Assembly (NCBI GenBank): GCA_022376925.1
Contig: JAIOJX010000004.1
Coordinates: 121,793,123-121,857,122, forward strand
Length of the DNA: 64,000 nt
Source: Tragulus kanchil
Taxonomy: Eukaryota; Chordata; Mammalia; Artiodactyla; Tragulidae
Direction: 5' to 3'
The notes under the pieces were generated by a model, which did no database searches, was not told where the DNA came from, and saw only the letters and a program-made list of their open reading frames with translations. Positions 37,236-49,502 of this stretch are shown here, one piece after another; within the stretch, counting starts at the first letter, position 1, and each line of letters opens with the position of its first letter. The position numbers and the translations under genes are program-made.

Positions 37236-38124
37236 ATAGGCAAACTTTTGCCTATTTTATTCAATTGATTATAACCCATTACTATCATTATTTTGATGCT
37301 CAAATCATTCCAATATTTGGTTAATGGGGCCTCTTCAAGCAGCTTTTATCTCCATCACTTTCTGAGCACATCTTCACTTTCTAGAATAATAAGATTTTCT
37401 ATGCTCTTATACTTTACATGCTCCAGTTCTAAAACCAGGTATTCTCCAAAGAGCCCTAGTTCCTTTTGCTGAAAACTAAAATCTGTATGCTAGGTATGCA
37501 TATTAGTATTGCGATTTCACTTCTCAGAGGACATAACCAAGAGATAAATGTAAGAACGTCCATATAAATTTATATCTATGTTTCTATCCACCTATCTATA
37601 TAGATATTAATATACTAATACTATAAAATCATGAGTTCATAAAAATATCTCCAATTCTAGTCTATCACAAACCCTTAGTCAGACATGACTGAGCAACTGA
37701 ACAACAGCAATGAGGTTTTCTACAGAGTTCACGTACCATCTGTTCAGTCTCTGTGTCTGTGGAGCTTTCCTCTTTTCACTTTTAACAATGCTTGGATTAT
37801 TATTTCTTTATCATTCTTGCTATAAGTATAATTTATCTATATATTTAAAGCACTAACTCTTGATTATTATTTTGGTACTTTTCACTTCACTAAAATTGTC
37901 TATAGTTTTCTTAGTTTGATATATTTTGGGTTGAGAGATTTTCTCTTGGTTCTTAAACTTAAGAACAGTTATTAAATTTAGAAATATTTTCTTCTCTACA
38001 TGTGCTTTTTGAGGCTATAAATTACTCTCTAAGCACTCTTTTGCTTGTTCCTATAACTTTTGATATTGTTGTTCCCTTCTAAGTATCCACTGAAAGATGA
38101 ACCATTTACGACTATGCTTATTGG

Positions 38125-38160
<36 letters not shown>

Positions 38161-38201
38161 TTTTATATAATTCTAAAGTTATTTTATCCTTTGTAATCAA
38201 C

Positions 38202-38400
38202 AAATCTTTGAGACTAGGTCAAACTTTTCATTCACTAGTTTTAGCATCCACTGATGTTTTGTGACTGAATTGTTAGTATGATGGCTGCCAAATGATTCTT
38301 AATTTCATCATTCCACCTACAGTTAAGATTTGCATTCTATTGTAACAAAGAGCTTCCCCTTCTGCCCATTTATTTATGAATTTGTTTATTCATATCCATA
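38202..38400 (-). mobile_element. Second copy of the L1M fragment
   Basis: Same as 37040-37235, produced by D11. Confidence 0.65.
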
Positions 38401-39064
38401 TAGGCAAACTTTTGCCTATTTTATTCAATTGATTATAACCCATTACTATCATTATTTTGATGCTCAAATCATTCCAATATTTGGTTAATGGGGCCTCTTC
38501 AAGCAGCTTTTATCTCCATCACTTTCTGAGCACATCTTCACTTTCTAGAATAATAAGATTTTCTATGCTCTTATACTTTACATGCTCCAGTTCTAAAACC
38601 AGGTATTCTCCAAAGAGCCCTAGTTCCTTTTGCTGAAAACTAAAATCTGTATGCTAGGTATGCATATTAGTATTGCGATTTCACTTCTCAGAGGACATAA
38701 CCAAGAGATAAATGTAAGAACGTCCATATAAATTTATATCTATGTTTCTATCCACCTATCTATATAGATATTAATATACTAATACTATAAAATCATGAGT
38801 TCATAAAAATATCTCCAATTCTAGTCTATCACAAAGTTTTCTTTTGTTTTTTTTGTATTTATGACTCCTTTCTCCCATAGTGAGAAATCAAACTCCCATT
38901 CTATTAGTCTGTTTGGGTTACCAAAACAAAGACTAGGTGACTTAAACAACAGAAACTGATCTTCTCAGTTCTGAAGGCTGGGAAATCCAATGTCAAAGTC
39001 CAGGTCAATTCAGTTTCTGCTGAGAGCCATCTTCCTCATTTATGTTAACTTGTTACACAGCAAT

Positions 39065-39616
39065 GTGTGTGCTATATGCTCACTTGCTAAGTTTTGTCTG
39101 ACTCTTTGTGACCCCAGGAACTATAGCCCACCAGGCTCCTCTGTCCATGGGATTATACCAGAAAGAATACAGCAGTGGGGGCTTCCCTGGTGATCCAGTG
39201 GGTAAAGAGTCCGTCTTGCAATGCAAGGGGCAGTGGTTCAATCCCTGGCCCAGGAAGATCCCACATGCCATGGAATGGCTGGACCAATGTATCCAATTAT
39301 GAGCCAACACTCTGTAGCACGTGTCCATAGCTGGTGCTTTGGAACGAGAGAGGCCACTGCAATGGGAGGCCCACACAGGCCAAGGAAAAAAGATGGATGA
39401 AAATAAATAAAGAGAAAACCAATAAAGGAGGCCAAAAATTAAAAAAAAAAAAAAAAAAAAATTCCATACTTAAAAAAAAAAAAAAAAAAGGAATACAGCA
39501 GTGGGTTGCCATTTCCACCCCCAAGGGATCTCTGAACCCAGGGATGGAGCCTGTGCCACCTGTATTGCCTGAATTCACCAGCGGATTTTTCACTGCTGAG
39601 CCACCTGCGAAGCACA
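39065..39616 (-). mobile_element. BovA-type SINE, antisense, split by a CHR SINE
   Basis: Antisense words tgctcacttgctaagttttg, ccaccaggctcctctgtcca and aatacagcagtggg lie left of the insert. ttgccatttccacccccaag and cactgctgagccacctg lie right of it. The target duplication of this SINE is a perfect 12 bases, ttacacagcaat, at 39053-39064 and 39617-39628. The CHR insert occupies 39180-39486. D12 repeats it at 40280-40831. Confidence 0.92.
39180..39486 (+). mobile_element. CHR-type SINE inserted in a BovA SINE
   Basis: Head ggcttccctggtgatccagt, ggttcaatccctggcccagg, aagatcccacatgccatgga, gagaggccactgcaatggga, gaggccaaaaatt, then two A runs separated by ttccatactt. The target duplication is aaagaatacagcagtggg (39162-39179) against aaaggaatacagcagtggg (39487-39505). 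This CHR insertion is younger than the BovA element it split. Confidence 0.93.
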
Positions 39617-40279
39617 TTACACAGCAATAGATAACTAACAAATTTCCCTAATACACTTTTCACAGAGCTCATTTCAAAGCATTTCCCATCTCCTCAACTC
39701 TATCTGTATATTTCCATTCCCGGGTTATCTCCATCACTTTCTGAGCACATCTTCACTTTCTAGAATAATAAGATTTTCTATGCTCTTATACTTTACATGC
39801 TCCAGTTCTAAAACCAGGTATTCTCCAAAGAGCCCTAGTTCCTTTTGCTGAAAACTAAAATCTGTATGCTAGGTATGCATATTAGTATTGCGATTTCACT
39901 TCTCAGAGGACATAACCAAGAGATAAATGTAAGAACGTCCATATAAATTTATATCTATGTTTCTATCCACCTATCTATATAGATATTAATATACTAATAC
40001 TATAAAATCATGAGTTCATAAAAATATCTCCAATTCTAGTCTATCACAAAGTTTTCTTTTGTTTTTTTTGTATTTATGACTCCTTTCTCCCATAGTGAGA
40101 AATCAAACTCCCATTCTATTAGTCTGTTTGGGTTACCAAAACAAAGACTAGGTGACTTAAACAACAGAAACTGATCTTCTCAGTTCTGAAGGCTGGGAAA
40201 TCCAATGTCAAAGTCCAGGTCAATTCAGTTTCTGCTGAGAGCCATCTTCCTCATTTATGTTAACTTGTTACACAGCAAT

Positions 40280-40831
40280 GTGTGTGCTATATGCTCACTT
40301 GCTAAGTTTTGTCTGACTCTTTGTGACCCCAGGAACTATAGCCCACCAGGCTCCTCTGTCCATGGGATTATACCAGAAAGAATACAGCAGTGGGGGCTTC
40401 CCTGGTGATCCAGTGGGTAAAGAGTCCGTCTTGCAATGCAAGGGGCAGTGGTTCAATCCCTGGCCCAGGAAGATCCCACATGCCATGGAATGGCTGGACC
40501 AATGTATCCAATTATGAGCCAACACTCTGTAGCACGTGTCCATAGCTGGTGCTTTGGAACGAGAGAGGCCACTGCAATGGGAGGCCCACACAGGCCAAGG
40601 AAAAAAGATGGATGAAAATAAATAAAGAGAAAACCAATAAAGGAGGCCAAAAATTAAAAAAAAAAAAAAAAAAAATTCCATACTTAAAAAAAAAAAAAAA
40701 AAAGGAATACAGCAGTGGGTTGCCATTTCCACCCCCAAGGGATCTCTGAACCCAGGGATGGAGCCTGTGCCACCTGTATTGCCTGAATTCACCAGCGGAT
40801 TTTTCACTGCTGAGCCACCTGCGAAGCACAT
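40280..40831. mobile_element. Second copy of the BovA-CHR nest
   Basis: The antisense BovA and its sense CHR insert (about 40395-40701) are repeated at the D12 spacing of 1215, with target duplications intact. It is not an independent event. Confidence 0.9.
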
Positions 40832-40928
40832 TACACAGCAATAGATAACTAACAAATTTCCCTAATACACTTTTCACAGAGCTCATTTCAAAGCATTTCC
40901 CATCTCCTCAACTCTATCTGTATATTTT

Positions 40929-41799
40929 TGCCCTCTGGATAGGCTTTCCCACCTGGAAAGTGCCTCCCACTTTCTGATAAGCTGTATGTTTGAATATCTT
41001 CAAATCTCTTTCCTTTTACATTTTTTATCATTATCTTTGTCTCATTTAATGCCTTTCTTCCTTCTTCTTATCAGATAATAAAATGTCTTTCCAATAGCAA
41101 TGCTTACATTTATGCCTTGTTCTCACTTCTTCCTGTCTCCTCTGGATATTTTTCCCAGAAAAAAAATAAAAGTCCTTTATTTTCAATTCAATCTCACTCT
41201 TAAGCATTCACTCTCTCTCCTCTCTGTCCTGACTCAATCTACAAATGCCGTCATGCCTTAAAATTCTAAGCTAAGTTCTGCTAACTTTCAAGCTATTATC
41301 ACATTGCCTTCTTTGTTTTTATTTTCACCATTTAACTTTGTCCAAACAAACTATATTTGTGGTATTTAGTTTCTACTCCTTAACCCCTGTTAATCCCTTG
41401 AATCCCTGACTTCAGCCTTCATCATTCTGCTTGAACTGCTTTTTCAAAAATCATCAAGTATAGAAAAACTAATAACTTTTAATTTTTTGGTTTCATCTTT
41501 GTTAGCATTTCAGGTATCAAGCATTGTCGACCATAAATCCCTCCTGGACAATTTTCATCCTTGTTCTTCTTCAATCCATATGTCCACTCCTTATGCCATT
41601 GTTTGTCCGACTTCTACCATCTCCTAAGTCTAGATTCTGCACAAGGATATGTGTAGTTTTTTGTTCTTCCTTCTGTGGTTCAAGGAAAAAAAAAAGCAAT
41701 CCACAATGGATACCATCATAACCCAATAGTCCAAATTCTCATTCTGCCTTCCAAAGCTCTCCCTTTGTTGTACCCACACTACCTTTCCAACATTACTCA
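40929..41799. other. Pyrimidine-rich sequence, no gene seen
   Basis: T- and C-rich on the plus strand. The start (ctttcccacctggaaagtgc, tctgataagctg) has some L2 flavour. No coding frame or RNA gene was recognised. Confidence 0.35.
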
Positions 41800-41810
41800 A
41801 ACCTAGTCCT

Positions 41811-42121
41811 TTCTTATACCTCAAAGTCAAGTCACTCAGTCATGTGCAACTCTTTGCAACCCCATGGATTAGCCATGGAATTCTCCATGCAAGAATACTG
41901 GAGTGAGTAGCCTATCCCTTCCCCAGGGGATCTGCCTAACACAGTGGCCAGGTTTCCTGCATTGCAGATGGATTCTTTACCATCTGAGCCACCAGGGAAG
42001 TGCAAGAATACTGGAGTGTGTAGCTGATCTCTTCTCCAGGGGACATTTCCAACCCAGGAATATAATCGAGGTGGCCTGTATTGCAGGCAGATTCTTTACC
42101 AATGGGGCTACCAGGAAAGTT
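41811..42121 (-). mobile_element. Bov-A2 SINE (dimeric), antisense
   Basis: Two A-type units read antisense: agtcactcagtcatgtgcaa, ccttccccaggggatctgcc, attgcagatggattctttac, accagggaagtg, then cttctccaggggacatttcc, attgcaggcagattctttac. The target duplication is aacctagtcct (41800-41810) and aacctagttct (42122-42132), one mismatch. Confidence 0.92.
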
Positions 42122-42132
42122 AACCTAGTTCT

Positions 42133-43406
42133 AGTCAAAATTAATTACTTTTCAATTCCTAAATATTTCTTGAACTCTAAGCTCAGTTTTCACTCCACAT
42201 ACATTATGAACAGTTTAAAATATTTGTAATGGCCATAAAACTAATGAGGAAGCATTATCATATTTGTATAACTTATCTGTGAACTTAAGTGGTACTTAAA
42301 ATTATATCCAGAAAATCATCATTCACTAAGGCATCTAATTACTCACTGAGAGCCAATGAAATGCAATTGCTACAAATCGAACATAGAATTGTTCAATATT
42401 TGGGGATGGAGACCATAGAAGGGTTAACCTTCACAAGTTCTCAGCTGTTTTTTAAATAATTTTAATCTCTTACTAAGCTTTCTTGGTGCAACTACACACA
42501 TTAATACTTGAATTTTTCTAAAGTCCCACTTAAATAGTAAATACATCCCTCAAACAGAAAGGCACTAAATTATTGCTTAGAATTCTTTCTTCCATCTGTC
42601 TCCCCTCCTACCATTTCCTTACCCTTTTTCTGCAGCCTATTCAATTTCACCCAGTTGTCTCTTGTTTTTGAAACATTTTATTTGTGTGAAGACTAAATCC
42701 TTATTTCCTCCTTTTTGATCTCCATTTAGTCTTGATTACAAACCTAACTGAATTATGGTCAGTATTATTTAGCTCCTTCCTCCACCCACCCACCTTTATG
42801 AGACCAGTCACATCATCTGCTTTGAAAAAACAGTTTTTATGATGGCTCTCTTTTCATGATTGCTTTAGCATGGATCAAAAAGAAAAGCCATTCCATAAAA
42901 TCTATGTTCCCAGAGTTAGGAAGCACTAAGAAAGAAGCACAGAGACCCCTGAAAGTATTTAGTAGTTTGGGGTTTAGTTAAATATATTAAAATATGCTGG
43001 AATAACATTCAAGAAGAGTTCTAAGATTAGTTGAAACTTTGTTCTCTTCTTCCATAAAGAGATCAACCAGTGGTTGGTTAGCCTAGGGAATGTTAAGTTT
43101 TAATTCCTCTCATTTGAAAGTAATTCTTTCCAATATCAATAACATTAAGATCTCTAAGATTCAGGACACACAGAGCTAGGTAAATGGAAGGATACCTACT
43201 CTTTCCCATCTTTGCTCACCAAAGTTCCATTCCTGAAATTCCTTTTCCTACATCCCATTTGGAAAAGATGTATGAAAGTAAAGGTACCAAAACTAAAGGA
43301 TACAAAATATTTTCTGTATTAAGCCGCTATAGTAAATCATGTGATCATAAGTGATAAAACTAAACACAGTGACCATTTATTCCAGTATTTTCTAAATAGC
43401 TTTGTG
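42133..43406. other. AT-rich sequence, no gene seen
   Basis: No recognised element or coding frame. The part from 42928 is the left arm of duplication D13. Confidence 0.45.
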
Positions 43407-43421
43407 CAGATCTCTTATTCT

Positions 43422-43640
43422 GCATGCATGCTAAGTTCCTTCAGTCATATCCAACTCTGTGACCCTATGGAATGCAGCCCTCCAGGCTCCTCTGTTTTAG
43501 GATTCTCCAGGTAAGAATACTTGCATGGGCTGCCATTCTCTTCTCCAGGAATCTTCCCAACCCAGGGATCAAACTCATTTCTCTCAGGTCTCCTGCATTG
43601 ACAGGCAGTTTCTTTACCATTCACACCACCTGGGAAGCTC
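43422..43640 (-). mobile_element. Bov-tA SINE, antisense
   Basis: Antisense words gctaagttccttcagtcata, ctccaggctcctctgtttta, ttcttctccaggaatcttcc, attgacaggcagtttcttta, ccacctgggaagctc. The target duplication is cagatctcttattct (43407-43421) and cagatctcttgttct (43641-43655), one mismatch. D13 repeats it at 44536-44754. Confidence 0.92.
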
Positions 43641-44535
43641 CAGATCTCTTGTTCTCTAGGATATTATCTCTTATGGTTTCCTGAATAAATAAGGTAAGAG
43701 CTGCCAGATTCCATTAAATTCAAGCCTAGAATAATCAGCATAAATTTTAGGAATCTCTTTGGGATAGTAACTCATCGTATCTGCTGTCATTTTATTTGCA
43801 AATAGGGAAGATGATTAGCTTAGGTCATGAGAAGCAAAACTAAAGCCATATATAGTTCTGGATTGTAAACCCAAGGCTACTTATATTGCATTCCAATACA
43901 TCCTATTAGTTTAATAACATAGTATTAAAGATAATACCCACAAAAATTTGTGGAATATATCTTTTCTTTTTTGTTTTTCCTTTCAGTGAGCACAAAACCA
44001 GATATCTTATCTTTTAGAGAACTCTGAGTTTTATTGATCAAAAGAAAGAAGCACAGAGACCCCTGAAAGTATTTAGTAGTTTGGGGTTTAGTTAAATATA
44101 TTAAAATATGCTGGAATAACATTCAAGAAGAGTTCTAAGATTAGTTGAAACTTTGTTCTCTTCTTCCATAAAGAGATCAACCAGTGGTTGGTTAGCCTAG
44201 GGAATGTTAAGTTTTAATTCCTCTCATTTGAAAGTAATTCTTTCCAATATCAATAACATTAAGATCTCTAAGATTCAGGACACACAGAGCTAGGTAAATG
44301 GAAGGATACCTACTCTTTCCCATCTTTGCTCACCAAAGTTCCATTCCTGAAATTCCTTTTCCTACATCCCATTTGGAAAAGATGTATGAAAGTAAAGGTA
44401 CCAAAACTAAAGGATACAAAATATTTTCTGTATTAAGCCGCTATAGTAAATCATGTGATCATAAGTGATAAAACTAAACACAGTGACCATTTATTCCAGT
44501 ATTTTCTAAATAGCTTTGTGCAGATCTCTTATTCT

Positions 44536-44754
44536 GCATGCATGCTAAGTTCCTTCAGTCATATCCAACTCTGTGACCCTATGGAATGCAGCCCTCCAGG
44601 CTCCTCTGTTTTAGGATTCTCCAGGTAAGAATACTTGCATGGGCTGCCATTCTCTTCTCCAGGAATCTTCCCAACCCAGGGATCAAACTCATTTCTCTCA
44701 GGTCTCCTGCATTGACAGGCAGTTTCTTTACCATTCACACCACCTGGGAAGCTC
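44536..44754 (-). mobile_element. Second copy of the antisense Bov-tA
   Basis: Same as 43422-43640 at the D13 spacing, with its target duplication. Confidence 0.9.
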
Positions 44755-45955
44755 CAGATCTCTTGTTCTCTAGGATATTATCTCTTATGGTTTCCTGAAT
44801 AAATAAGGTAAGAGCTGCCAGATTCCATTAAATTCAAGCCTAGAATAATCAGCATAAATTTTAGGAATCTCTTTGGGATAGTAACTCATCGTATCTGCTG
44901 TCATTTTATTTGCAAATAGGGAAGATGATTAGCTTAGGTCATGAGAAGCAAAACTAAAGCCATATATAGTTCTGGATTGTAAACCCAAGGCTACTTATAT
45001 TGCATTCCAATACATCCTATTAGTTTAATAACATAGTATTAAAGATAATACCCCACAAAAATTTGTGGAATATATCTTTTCTTTTTTTGTTTTTTCCTTT
45101 CAGTGAGCACAAAAACCAGATATCTTATCTTTTAGAGAACTCTGAGTTTTATTGATCAAAACATGGACACTGTAGGAAAAAGTTAAACAGAGATTATCTT
45201 ATTTCCCCTTTTCTTGTTCTTTTTTCCAGTAAAAAAAAAAAGAAGAGAAAAAGAAAACCCAAAAATTAAACAAAAAAGTCCAAATAAAGCAGCTCATAAT
45301 AAAGTCCTGCCAAGAGAAAAGTTTATCTCATCAAAAATAAAGATTTTAGTTAGAATGAGGACATCAGAATAAAGGACTAACTAAAAGGTAACAGTACAAT
45401 TGCTCCTATTCCACATCATGCAAAAAAATAATCTGATTATGTTCTTAATAAGTAGTGAACAAAAGATCTCACTTCAGCAATGTCTCCAATGAAGATATGA
45501 ATAGATAAGTTTACAAAGAGTTGTTACTGTCAAGTTGGCAGAGGTTATTCCTAAGGAACCCAAGAAGATGAAGCCAAGCCTGTAAAAGTAGGAGGAAGTG
45601 GTATAGAGTATAAGTAAGTCCTCTAAGTTTCTCTATTCCAAGTCTTCCAGTTGTAAATGAATAGCATTTCTCAAATTATTTTGTTAAAAGACATTTTCAT
45701 AATGTACACTATCATTTGAAATCTTTGGAAAATAAATGCTAGCAGAAAAGATTCTTCTTCCAAAAACACCAATAGCACGAACTCCAGCTTTTTCAAGTCC
45801 CAGTTTTTAATCTTTGAAACATGCAATTCCTTTTCCAAAGTGGGTGCCTAGAGTAGGGAGCAGTGAATGGTACATGGCCCAAAGGAATTAAGATTCATTC
45901 TAACCCCACAAATAATTTAGGGGCAGTCTCTATCATTGGATCAAAAGTGCATATT

Positions 45956-46225
45956 GGGATGCCCTGGTGGTCCAGTGGGTAAAGAGTCTGCCTTGCAGTG
46001 CAAGGGGCACTGGTTCAATCCTTGGCTGGGGAAGATCCCACATGCAGCAGAGTGGCTGGGCCAGTGTGTCCAATTACGAGCCAGTGCTCTGGAGCGCATG
46101 CACCCAGAGCTGGTGGTCTGCAGCGAGAGAGGCCACTGCAATGGGAGGCCCACAAAGGCCCAAACAATAAAGATCAATGAAAATAAATAAATAAATAAAC
46201 AATAAAAGAGGCCAAAATTTTTTTT
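45956..46225 (+). mobile_element. CHR-type SINE, sense
   Basis: Head tgccctggtggtccagtggg, cttgcagtgcaaggggcact, ggttcaatccttggctgggg, aagatcccacatgcagcaga, gagaggccactgcaatggga, and AATAAA repeats ending gaggccaaaattt. A probable target duplication is aaagtgcatatt (45944-45955) and aaactgcatgtt (46226-46237), two mismatches. D14 repeats it at about 47057-47325. Confidence 0.88.
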
Positions 46226-47056
46226 AAACTGCATGTTACATCATGATAAATCTAATTGAAAAAATATGAGAGATGTAGCTATCTCCCTGTAATTGTTATT
46301 CCTTTTTTTAAAAAAATAATGTTCAAGACTATATTGACTCCTGTGATAGACAATCTTCCAGGTAACCAACAGAAACTGGAGTTTTCCTTAATCACCTAGA
46401 CTAATTAAGGCTTCTGTTCTGATCTTTGGATGACAAGGTAGAGCGTGGCTTCAATCAAATTGCCGGTTGACCCTTCCATGGGCCTAAATCATACCCAGCA
46501 ATGTAATCAAACCCTTCCAGTTTTTGTCACTAGCCTACACACAATCTGGCAAAATTTTAACAAAAGATCTCACTTCAGCAATGTCTCCAATGAAGATATG
46601 AATAGATAAGTTTACAAAGAGTTGTTACTGTCAAGTTGGCAGAGGTTATTCCTAAGGAACCCAAGAAGATGAAGCCAAGCCTGTAAAAGTAGGAGGAAGT
46701 GGTATAGAGTATAAGTAAGTCCTCTAAGTTTCTCTATTCCAAGTCTTCCAGTTGTAAATGAATAGCATTTCTCAAATTATTTTGTTAAAAGACATTTTCA
46801 TAATGTACACTATCATTTGAAATCTTTGGAAAATAAATGCTAGCAGAAAAGATTCTTCTTCCAAAAACACCAATAGCACGAACTCCAGCTTTTTCAAGTC
46901 CCAGTTTTTAATCTTTGAAACATGCAATTCCTTTTCCAAAGTGGGTGCCTAGAGTAGGGAGCAGTGAATGGTACATGGCCCAAAGGAATTAAGATTCATT
47001 CTAACCCCACAAATAATTTAGGGGCAGTCTCTATCATTGGATCAAAAGTGCATATT

Positions 47057-47325
47057 GGGATGCCCTGGTGGTCCAGTGGGTAAAGAGTCTGCCTTGCAGT
47101 GCAAGGGGCACTGGTTCAATCCTTGGCTGGGGAAGATCCCACATGCAGCAGAGTGGCTGGGCCAGTGTGTCCAATTACGAGCCAGTGCTCTGGAGCGCAT
47201 GCACCCAGAGCTGGTGGTCTGCAGCAGAGAGGCCAATGCAATGGGAGGCCCACAAAGGCCCAAACAATAAAGATCAATGAAAATAAATAAATAAATAAAC
47301 AATAAAAGAGGCCAAAATTTTTTTT
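47057..47325 (+). mobile_element. Second copy of the CHR SINE
   Basis: As 45956-46225 with two small changes near 47225-47235, produced by D14. Confidence 0.88.
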
Positions 47326-47688
47326 AAACTGCATGTTACATCATGATAAATCTAATTGAAAAAATATGAGAGATGTAGCTATCTCCCTGTAATTGTTATT
47401 CCTTTTTTTAAAAAAATAATGTTCAAGACTATATTGACTCCTGTGATAGACAATCTTCCAGGTAACCAACAGAAACTGGAGTTTTCCTTAATCACCTAGA
47501 CTAATTAAGGCTTCTGTTCTGATCTTTGGATGACAAGGTAGAGCGTGGCTTCAATCAAATTGCCGGTTGACCCTTCCATGGGCCTAAATCATACCCAGCA
47601 ATGTAATCAAACCAGTTTGGCTAAATTACACACCATATATCAGTAAATGGCTTTTCTGTGTCACTAGCCTACACACAATCTGGCATTT

Positions 47689-48651
47689 AAGTATAGTAGA
47701 TAAAAAGAAATGTTTTAACATTTCCAAGAAACTCATATGCATTACTTAAGGTTTTAACTAATAAGAAACTATTAGAAGAAAAAAAGAGAGACATGAAAGC
47801 ATAACAACATCATGTCCATCCCAAACCTCATTAGTTGCAATCTTTAATCAGGCACTCACTCCAGTTACTGGGCGGTATCGCCAACCTCCCAGAGGGAAGT
47901 CAGCCGCAGACCAAGAATGAAAAAACCAATTTGAAAAAAAAAAAGAAAAAACATGAACCTGAATGATAACTGAGCCCAGATGGGGAGAAGAAAGGTTAAC
48001 TGTGGGACTGGTCCTTTTTAAAGGCCACCAGTAAATTCAAGCCACAAGAGAAATTTGCCCAAAGAGGGCAAATACTGTTTTTCCATATATAGTAAAAGGG
48101 AAAATGAACACATTCAACTGGACCCACCGGCAGAGACTTTTCCTGAGGTTTAGTGTGGAGCACAAGGTTCACAAGCAGGACTTACAGGCTAAATTCAGAA
48201 TTACCTCAGTGTAGGAAAGAAGCAGCTGTTTCTTATTATTTGCGTATATTTTTCTTACAGGGAAAAACATGGGCGGAGTGCCACGGTATACTGCTGTGCA
48301 GACCTCCCAAAATGGCAAGGGCAGAGTGTTGGCTTTCCTCTACTACCATTAAGGATATGATCAAGAAGATATCTATCCCAAGAAACTCCAGCAGAAATAG
48401 AAGCTATCACATGGCCACTGGCAGGCAGCTCTATAAAAGGTGAAGTGGACTGAGAGATAGTTTTTTAAAAATGCACTTAAAATTTTGATGATGAATAATA
48501 CCAAAAGGAACCAGACCTACATATAATCAAACACTAAATATCATTAAGCCTATACAAACCTATGTTAGTTACTTAATGGTTTAAATCACATGAGCTGCTA
48601 AAATATTAATAGAGCTTACCAAAAACCATGACTTGGATGGAGGGCAGCCAA
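47689..48651. other. Single-copy sequence, unassigned
   Basis: About 960 bases without a recognised transposon. The part 47860-48440 is the most GC-balanced single-copy segment nearby and holds a 96-codon plus frame at 48153-48443 that I could match to nothing. A CTATAAAAGG word lies at 48431-48440, but nothing downstream supports a promoter. The role is unknown. Confidence 0.35.
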
Positions 48652-49125
48652 GAGAAAAAATACCCAAGTGTCTCTCATCCTCTTACAGACCTTCTGCAAA
48701 CACCTCTCTTTGCACACATCCATTTGGAAGCAGAAGACCAGGTAGCCCCAGGGACACAGGACAAGGAGGGATAGAGAAGGGATCTGGAAGAGCAATGAAA
48801 GATGACTTGGTTACTTCTGAGTCATCTGCTTAGCAGGGCAGTATGAGTGAGCCTTTTCAAACTTAAGTCAGAGGTGTCAATCACCTATCTGCTGAAAATC
48901 ATCCAAATCGTCCAATCGTCAGTGGTATCAGGAGGAAAATGACAATCTCCACAAAGGTCAGCCCTTACTACCCTCCAGTATTGCTCTTCCTGTAGATTTA
49001 GTATCATTTCCTTACTCCTATGAAGCCTTTGTACACATGTCCCTTTTCAGCATGATAGATCATGACTGCCCTGTTCAACTCCAACCCCACTCCTGAAAAC
49101 TGTCCTTCTAGGATTTCTTTTTCTT

Positions 49126-49392
49126 TTGTAACTTAATACCACAAGCTTTTTCTCAGTAATTTATTATTTTCATCCATCTTTATTCTTTGGCATGTGTGGG
49201 CCTCCCATTGCAGTGGCCTCTCTTGCTGCAGAGCACTGTCTCTGGGCACTTGCGCTCCAGAGCTCTGGCTCTTAATTGGACACACTGGTCCAGCTGCTCG
49301 CCATACGTGGGATCTTCCAAGGCCAAGGATCAAACTGGTGCCCCTTGTGCTGAAAGGTGGACTCTTTACCCGCTGAACCACCAGGGAAGTCC
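49126..49392 (-). mobile_element. CHR-type SINE, antisense
   Basis: Antisense words catgtgtgggcctcccattg, cagtggcctctcttgctgca, ctcttaattggacacactgg, gtgggatcttccaaggccaa, accaccagggaagtc. The target duplication is ggatttctttttctt (49111-49125) and ggatttatttttctt (49393-49407), one mismatch. D15 repeats it at 50247-50513 with a divergent patch. Confidence 0.92.
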
Positions 49393-49502
49393 GGATTTAT
49401 TTTTCTTGATAGCACTGTCCACATTAGTCTGAGCTTGCGCTATTGTATAAGCTCCAGGAGTGCATAATATTCTGTGGACTGCTGCCTTCCTTTTACCTGG
49501 AA

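Larger units (their letters stand above)
36509..38835. repeat. Tandem duplication D11 (period 1162)
   Basis: Copy 1 is 36509-37670 and copy 2 is 37671-38835, abutting at caaa. The CA microsatellite is the same length in both copies. A C insertion near 38357 is the only clear internal difference. The unit starts in the last 45 bases of the BovB fragment. Confidence 0.95.
38510..40928. repeat. Tandem duplication D12 (period 1215)
   Basis: Copy 1 is 38510-39713 and copy 2 is 39725-40928, the longest period in the window. It overlaps D11, so about 330 bases occur three times (from 37350, 38512 and 39727). Both copies carry the BovA-with-CHR nest, including two poly-A runs of apparently equal length. 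Confidence 0.95.
42928..45161. repeat. Tandem duplication D13 (period 1114)
   Basis: Copy 1 is 42928-44041 and copy 2 is 44042-45161, abutting at aaagaaagaag. The differences are homopolymer lengths only, near the right end (an extra C near 45053, and extra T and A in runs near 45084-45114). This is the signature of sequencing or consensus error. Confidence 0.95.
45458..47685. repeat. Tandem duplication D14 (period 1101)
   Basis: Copy 1 is 45458-46551 and copy 2 is 46559-47685. Copy 1 has lost roughly 40-55 bases just before the junction (around 46511-46520, compared with 47613-47657). Inside the CHR SINE copy 2 has two small differences (gcagcgagagaggccactgc against gcagcagagaggccaatgc). 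Copies are otherwise identical. Confidence 0.95.

Noticed and set aside
40295..40855. 186-codon minus-strand open frame
   Set aside because: It is a read-through of the antisense BovA and CHR SINE with poly-A encoding Phe runs. The same sequence at 39080-39641 is broken into shorter frames by one homopolymer change.
48431..48440. CTATAAAAGG as a TATA box
   Set aside because: A single match in AT-rich DNA with no initiator, downstream gene or other promoter signal.
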